Shown here piece by piece: positions 34,385-36,597 of a DNA stretch of 36,597 nt. The translations under genes and the position numbers were made by a program. Every line of letters starts with the position of its first letter. Positions within the stretch are counted from its first letter, which is position 1. The notes beneath the pieces are model-generated. The model saw nothing but the letters and a program-made list of their open reading frames with translations. It did not search any database and was not told the DNA's origin. The stretch comes from Sphingomonas sp. (GTDB lineage: Bacteria; Pseudomonadota; Alphaproteobacteria; Sphingomonadales; Sphingomonadaceae): contig NZ_JANINP010000002.1 in NCBI RefSeq assembly GCF_024508665.1, forward strand, positions 1 to 36,597. The letters run 5' to 3'.

Positions 34385-35548
34385 ATGACTGAACTTACGG
34401 TTGCCGACGCCACCAGTGCGTCCATTGCCAAGCCCGCCACCAAGCCGGCTCGCCCCTATTTTTCCTCTGGTCCCTGCGCCAAGCCTCCGGGCTGGGATGC
34501 GTCGAAGCTCGCGGCCGAGGTGCTCGGCCGGTCGCACCGCTCGAAGCTCGGCAAGGCGCGGCTGCAATATGCCATCGACCTGATGCGCGAATTGCTGAAG
34601 CTCCCCGACACCCACCGTATCGGCATCGTCCCTGGCTCCGACACCGGCGCCTTCGAGATGGCGATGTGGACGATGCTCGGCGCGCGCGAGGTCACTGCGC
34701 TTGCATGGGAAAGCTTCGGTGAGGGTTGGGTGACCGACGCGGTCAAGCAGCTCAAGATCGAACCGACCGTCGTGCGCGCCGATTACGGCCAGCTGCCTGA
34801 CCTGAACCAGATCGACTGGTCGAACGACGTGCTGTTCACCTGGAACGGCACGACCAGCGGGGTACGCGTTCCCAATGGCGACTGGATTCCGGCCGACCGT
34901 GAAGGGTTGAGCTTCGCCGACGCTACCAGCGCGGTGTTCGCTTACGACCTGCCTTGGGACAAGATCGATGTCGCCACCTTCTCGTGGCAGAAGGTGCTGG
35001 GTGGCGAAGGCGGTCACGGCGTCCTGATCCTCGGGCCGCGCGCCGTCGAACGCCTGACGGAATACACCCCCGCCTGGCCGCTGCCCAAAGTATTCCGCCT
35101 CGTCTCCAAGGGTGCGCTGACCGAAGGCGTGTTCAAGGGCGAAACGATCAACACGCCGTCGATGCTGGCGGTGGAGGACGCGATCTTCGCGCTCGAATGG
35201 GCGAAATCGATCGGCGGGGCCGATGGCCTGATCGCGCGCTCGGATGCCAATGCGGCAGCTCTGGACAAGATCGTAGCGGAACGCGACTGGCTGGGTCATC
35301 TCGCCGCCGACCTGGCGTCGCGGTCTAAGACCAGCGTCTGCCTGACAGTCGAAGGCGCCGACGAGGCGCTGATCAAGGCAATGGCGAGCGCACTCGAGAA
35401 GGAAGGCGCCGCATTCGACGTCGCCGGCTATCGCGACGCGCCGGCCGGCTTGCGCATCTGGTGCGGTGCCACGGTCGACACCGCCGATATCGAAGCGCTC
35501 GGGCCCTGGCTCGACTGGGCCTACGCCACCGCGAAAGCGGCAGCTTAA
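34385..35548 (+). CDS. serC: Phosphoserine aminotransferase
   Basis: A 387-residue PLP enzyme that converts 3-phosphohydroxypyruvate to phosphoserine. ATG 34385 follows AAGGAGAG; the frame is open further upstream into the structured leader. It has YFSSGPCAKPPGW, LGRSHRSKLGKARLQYAIDL, the glycine-rich IVPGSDTGAFEMAMW and the PLP-lysine segment FSWQKVLGGEGGHG, the wording of the alphaproteobacterial/Methanosarcina-type SerC rather than the E. coli type. Ends with GLRIWCGATVDTADI. It is followed by serA after 88 bp, so the second and first steps of serine synthesis are encoded in that order. Confidence 0.96.
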   Translation: MTELTVADATSASIAKPATKPARPYFSSGPCAKPPGWDASKLAAEVLGRSHRSKLGKARLQYAIDLMRELLKLPDTHRIGIVPGSDTGAFEMAMWTMLGAREVTALAWESFGEGWVTDAVKQLKIEPTVVRADYGQLPDLNQIDWSNDVLFTWNGTTSGVRVPNGDWIPADREGLSFADATSAVFAYDLPWDKIDVATFSWQKVLGGEGGHGVLILGPRAVERLTEYTPAWPLPKVFRLVSKGALTEGVFKGETINTPSMLAVEDAIFALEWAKSIGGADGLIARSDANAAALDKIVAERDWLGHLAADLASRSKTSVCLTVEGADEALIKAMASALEKEGAAFDVAGYRDAPAGLRIWCGATVDTADIEALGPWLDWAYATAKAAA

Positions 35549-35553
35549 CGCCT

Positions 35554-35623
35554 CGCCCCGGCGAAGGCCGGGGCCGCCACGTTTTCATTTCCCAATCCAA
35601 TGGCCCCGGCCTTCGCCGGGGCG
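35554..35623. repeat. REP-like inverted repeat between serC and serA
   Basis: Bases 35554-35575 (CGCCCCGGCGAAGGCCGGGG and CC) are perfectly complementary to 35602-35623 across a 26-nt spacer. Each arm is itself nearly palindromic (CCCCGGC-GAA-GGCCGGGG). There is no U-tract. It could moderate read-through from serC to serA or be a passive repeat. Confidence 0.8.
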
Positions 35624-35636
35624 ACGGAGACATACC

Positions 35637-36597
35637 ATGCCCAAGGTACTGATCAGCGACAAAATGGACCCCAAGGCCGCCCAGATCTTCCGCGAACGCG
35701 GGGTCGAGGTGGACGAGATCACCGGCAAGACGCCGGATGAACTGAAGGCGATCATCGGCCAATACGACGGCTTGGCGATCCGCAGCTCGACCAAGGTGAC
35801 CAAGGACATTCTTGACGCGGCGACCAATCTCAAGGTCGTCGGCCGCGCCGGGATCGGCGTCGACAATGTCGATATCCCCGCCGCCAGCGCCAAGGGCGTG
35901 GTGGTGATGAACACCCCGTTCGGCAATTCGATCACTACCGCCGAGCACGCCATCGCTTTGATGTTCGCGCTCGCCCGCCAGCTGCCCGAGGCCGATGCCT
36001 CGACCCAGGCAGGCAAGTGGGAGAAGAACCGCTTCATGGGCGTCGAGCTGACCTCGAAGACGCTCGGTCTGATCGGCGCGGGCAATATCGGCTCGATCGT
36101 CGCCGACCGCGCGCATGGTCTGCGCATGAAGGTCATCGCCTACGACCCGTTCCTCAGCCCCGAGCGCGCGGTCGAACTGGGTGTCGAAAAGGTCGATCTC
36201 GACGACCTGCTCGCGCGTGCCGACTTCATCACCTTGCACACGCCGCTGACCGATCAGACGCGCAACATCCTGAGCCGCGACAATCTGCTGCGCACCAAGA
36301 AGGGCGTACGGATCATCAATTGCGCGCGTGGCGGGCTGATCGATGAGGCGGCGCTCAAGGAAGGACTCGATTCGGGTCACATCGCCGGTGCCGCGCTCGA
36401 CGTGTTCGTCGAAGAGCCGGCCAAGGCGAGCCCGCTGTTCGGCACGCCGAACTTCATCTCCACCCCGCATCTCGGCGCGTCGACCACTGAGGCTCAGGTC
36501 AATGTCGCGATCCAGGTCGCCGAGCAGATGGCCGACTATCTGGTCTCGGGCGGCGTCACCAACGCGCTCAACATGCCCTCGCTGTCGGCCGAGGAAG
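35637..36597 (+). CDS. serA: D-3-phosphoglycerate dehydrogenase, partial (C-terminus beyond right edge)
   Basis: The frame from ATG 35637 (GGAG eight bases upstream) is open to the window edge, 320 codons. It catalyses the first step of serine synthesis. It contains IRSSTKVTKDIL, VGRAGIGVDNVDIPAA, NTPFGNSITTAEHAIAL, the NAD-binding LGLIGAGNIGSIVADRAHGL, the catalytic Arg in NCARGGLIDEAAL, Glu in VFVEEPA, and His in STPHLGAST. The truncated end stops at ALNMPSLSAEE, so the long intervening domain and the ACT domain expected in many alphaproteobacterial SerA proteins cannot be judged. Confidence 0.96.
   Translation, partial: MPKVLISDKMDPKAAQIFRERGVEVDEITGKTPDELKAIIGQYDGLAIRSSTKVTKDILDAATNLKVVGRAGIGVDNVDIPAASAKGVVVMNTPFGNSITTAEHAIALMFALARQLPEADASTQAGKWEKNRFMGVELTSKTLGLIGAGNIGSIVADRAHGLRMKVIAYDPFLSPERAVELGVEKVDLDDLLARADFITLHTPLTDQTRNILSRDNLLRTKKGVRIINCARGGLIDEAALKEGLDSGHIAGAALDVFVEEPAKASPLFGTPNFISTPHLGASTTEAQVNVAIQVAEQMADYLVSGGVTNALNMPSLSAEE

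Overview
The window looks like an ordinary chromosomal segment of an alphaproteobacterium, most likely Sphingomonas or a close relative (order Sphingomonadales). This rests on the high G+C content, on alphaproteobacterial markers (a TrcR/DUF1013 regulator, the GANTC methylase CcrM next to rnhB, the alphaproteobacterial type of SerC, a UrcA-like protein) and on REP-like palindromes of the kind common in sphingomonads. I see no rRNA, tRNA, CRISPR array, prophage, integrase or insertion sequence. Both end genes are cut by the window edges: an RTX protein on the left and serA on the right.

Layout. Positions 1-2762 (minus) hold the N-terminal 920 codons of a large RTX calcium-binding repeat protein. 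Positions 3013-6407 (minus) carry trcR, a glycosyltransferase/metallophosphoesterase pair that fits the Agt-PlcP phosphate-starvation lipid-remodelling operon better than the LpxH label such genes often receive, and a glutathione S-transferase. A quinone oxidoreductase diverges from a short DUF1192 gene, which is followed by clpA and a strong bidirectional terminator. Positions 10349-15508 (minus) encode a VIT-family metal transporter and a tightly coupled ABC ATPase, FtsX-type permease and HlyD adaptor operon. Next come a small acidic exported protein with a b561-type cytochrome, and a divergent LysR regulator and MDR oxidoreductase with an operator-like inverted repeat between them. Positions 18836-25559 hold a UrcA-like protein, a conserved-looking exported protein of unknown function, a membrane diguanylate cyclase, a tiny membrane protein, an acyl-CoA ligase and a secreted C13 (legumain-like) peptidase.

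Positions 25643-30748 (minus) form a dense housekeeping block: pheA, a thiD-VOC fusion and rnhB are joined by overlapping stop/start codons, followed by ccrM and folP. The 186 bp in front of ccrM contain a CtrA-like box, three GANTC sites and a perfect DnaA-box consensus. To the right are a membrane-anchored cytochrome c, a LOG-family protein, an extensin-like lipoprotein with an M15-type metal-site signature, a DUF4328 membrane protein, and serC followed by serA.

I found no clearly new multi-gene system. The observations most worth checking are the regulatory region of ccrM, the probable plcP-agt operon, the ThiD-VOC fusion, the secreted C13 peptidase, the long hairpin between pheA and the cytochrome c gene, and several uncharacterised exported proteins. 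All assignments come from reading the sequence and recalling family features; no database search was run.
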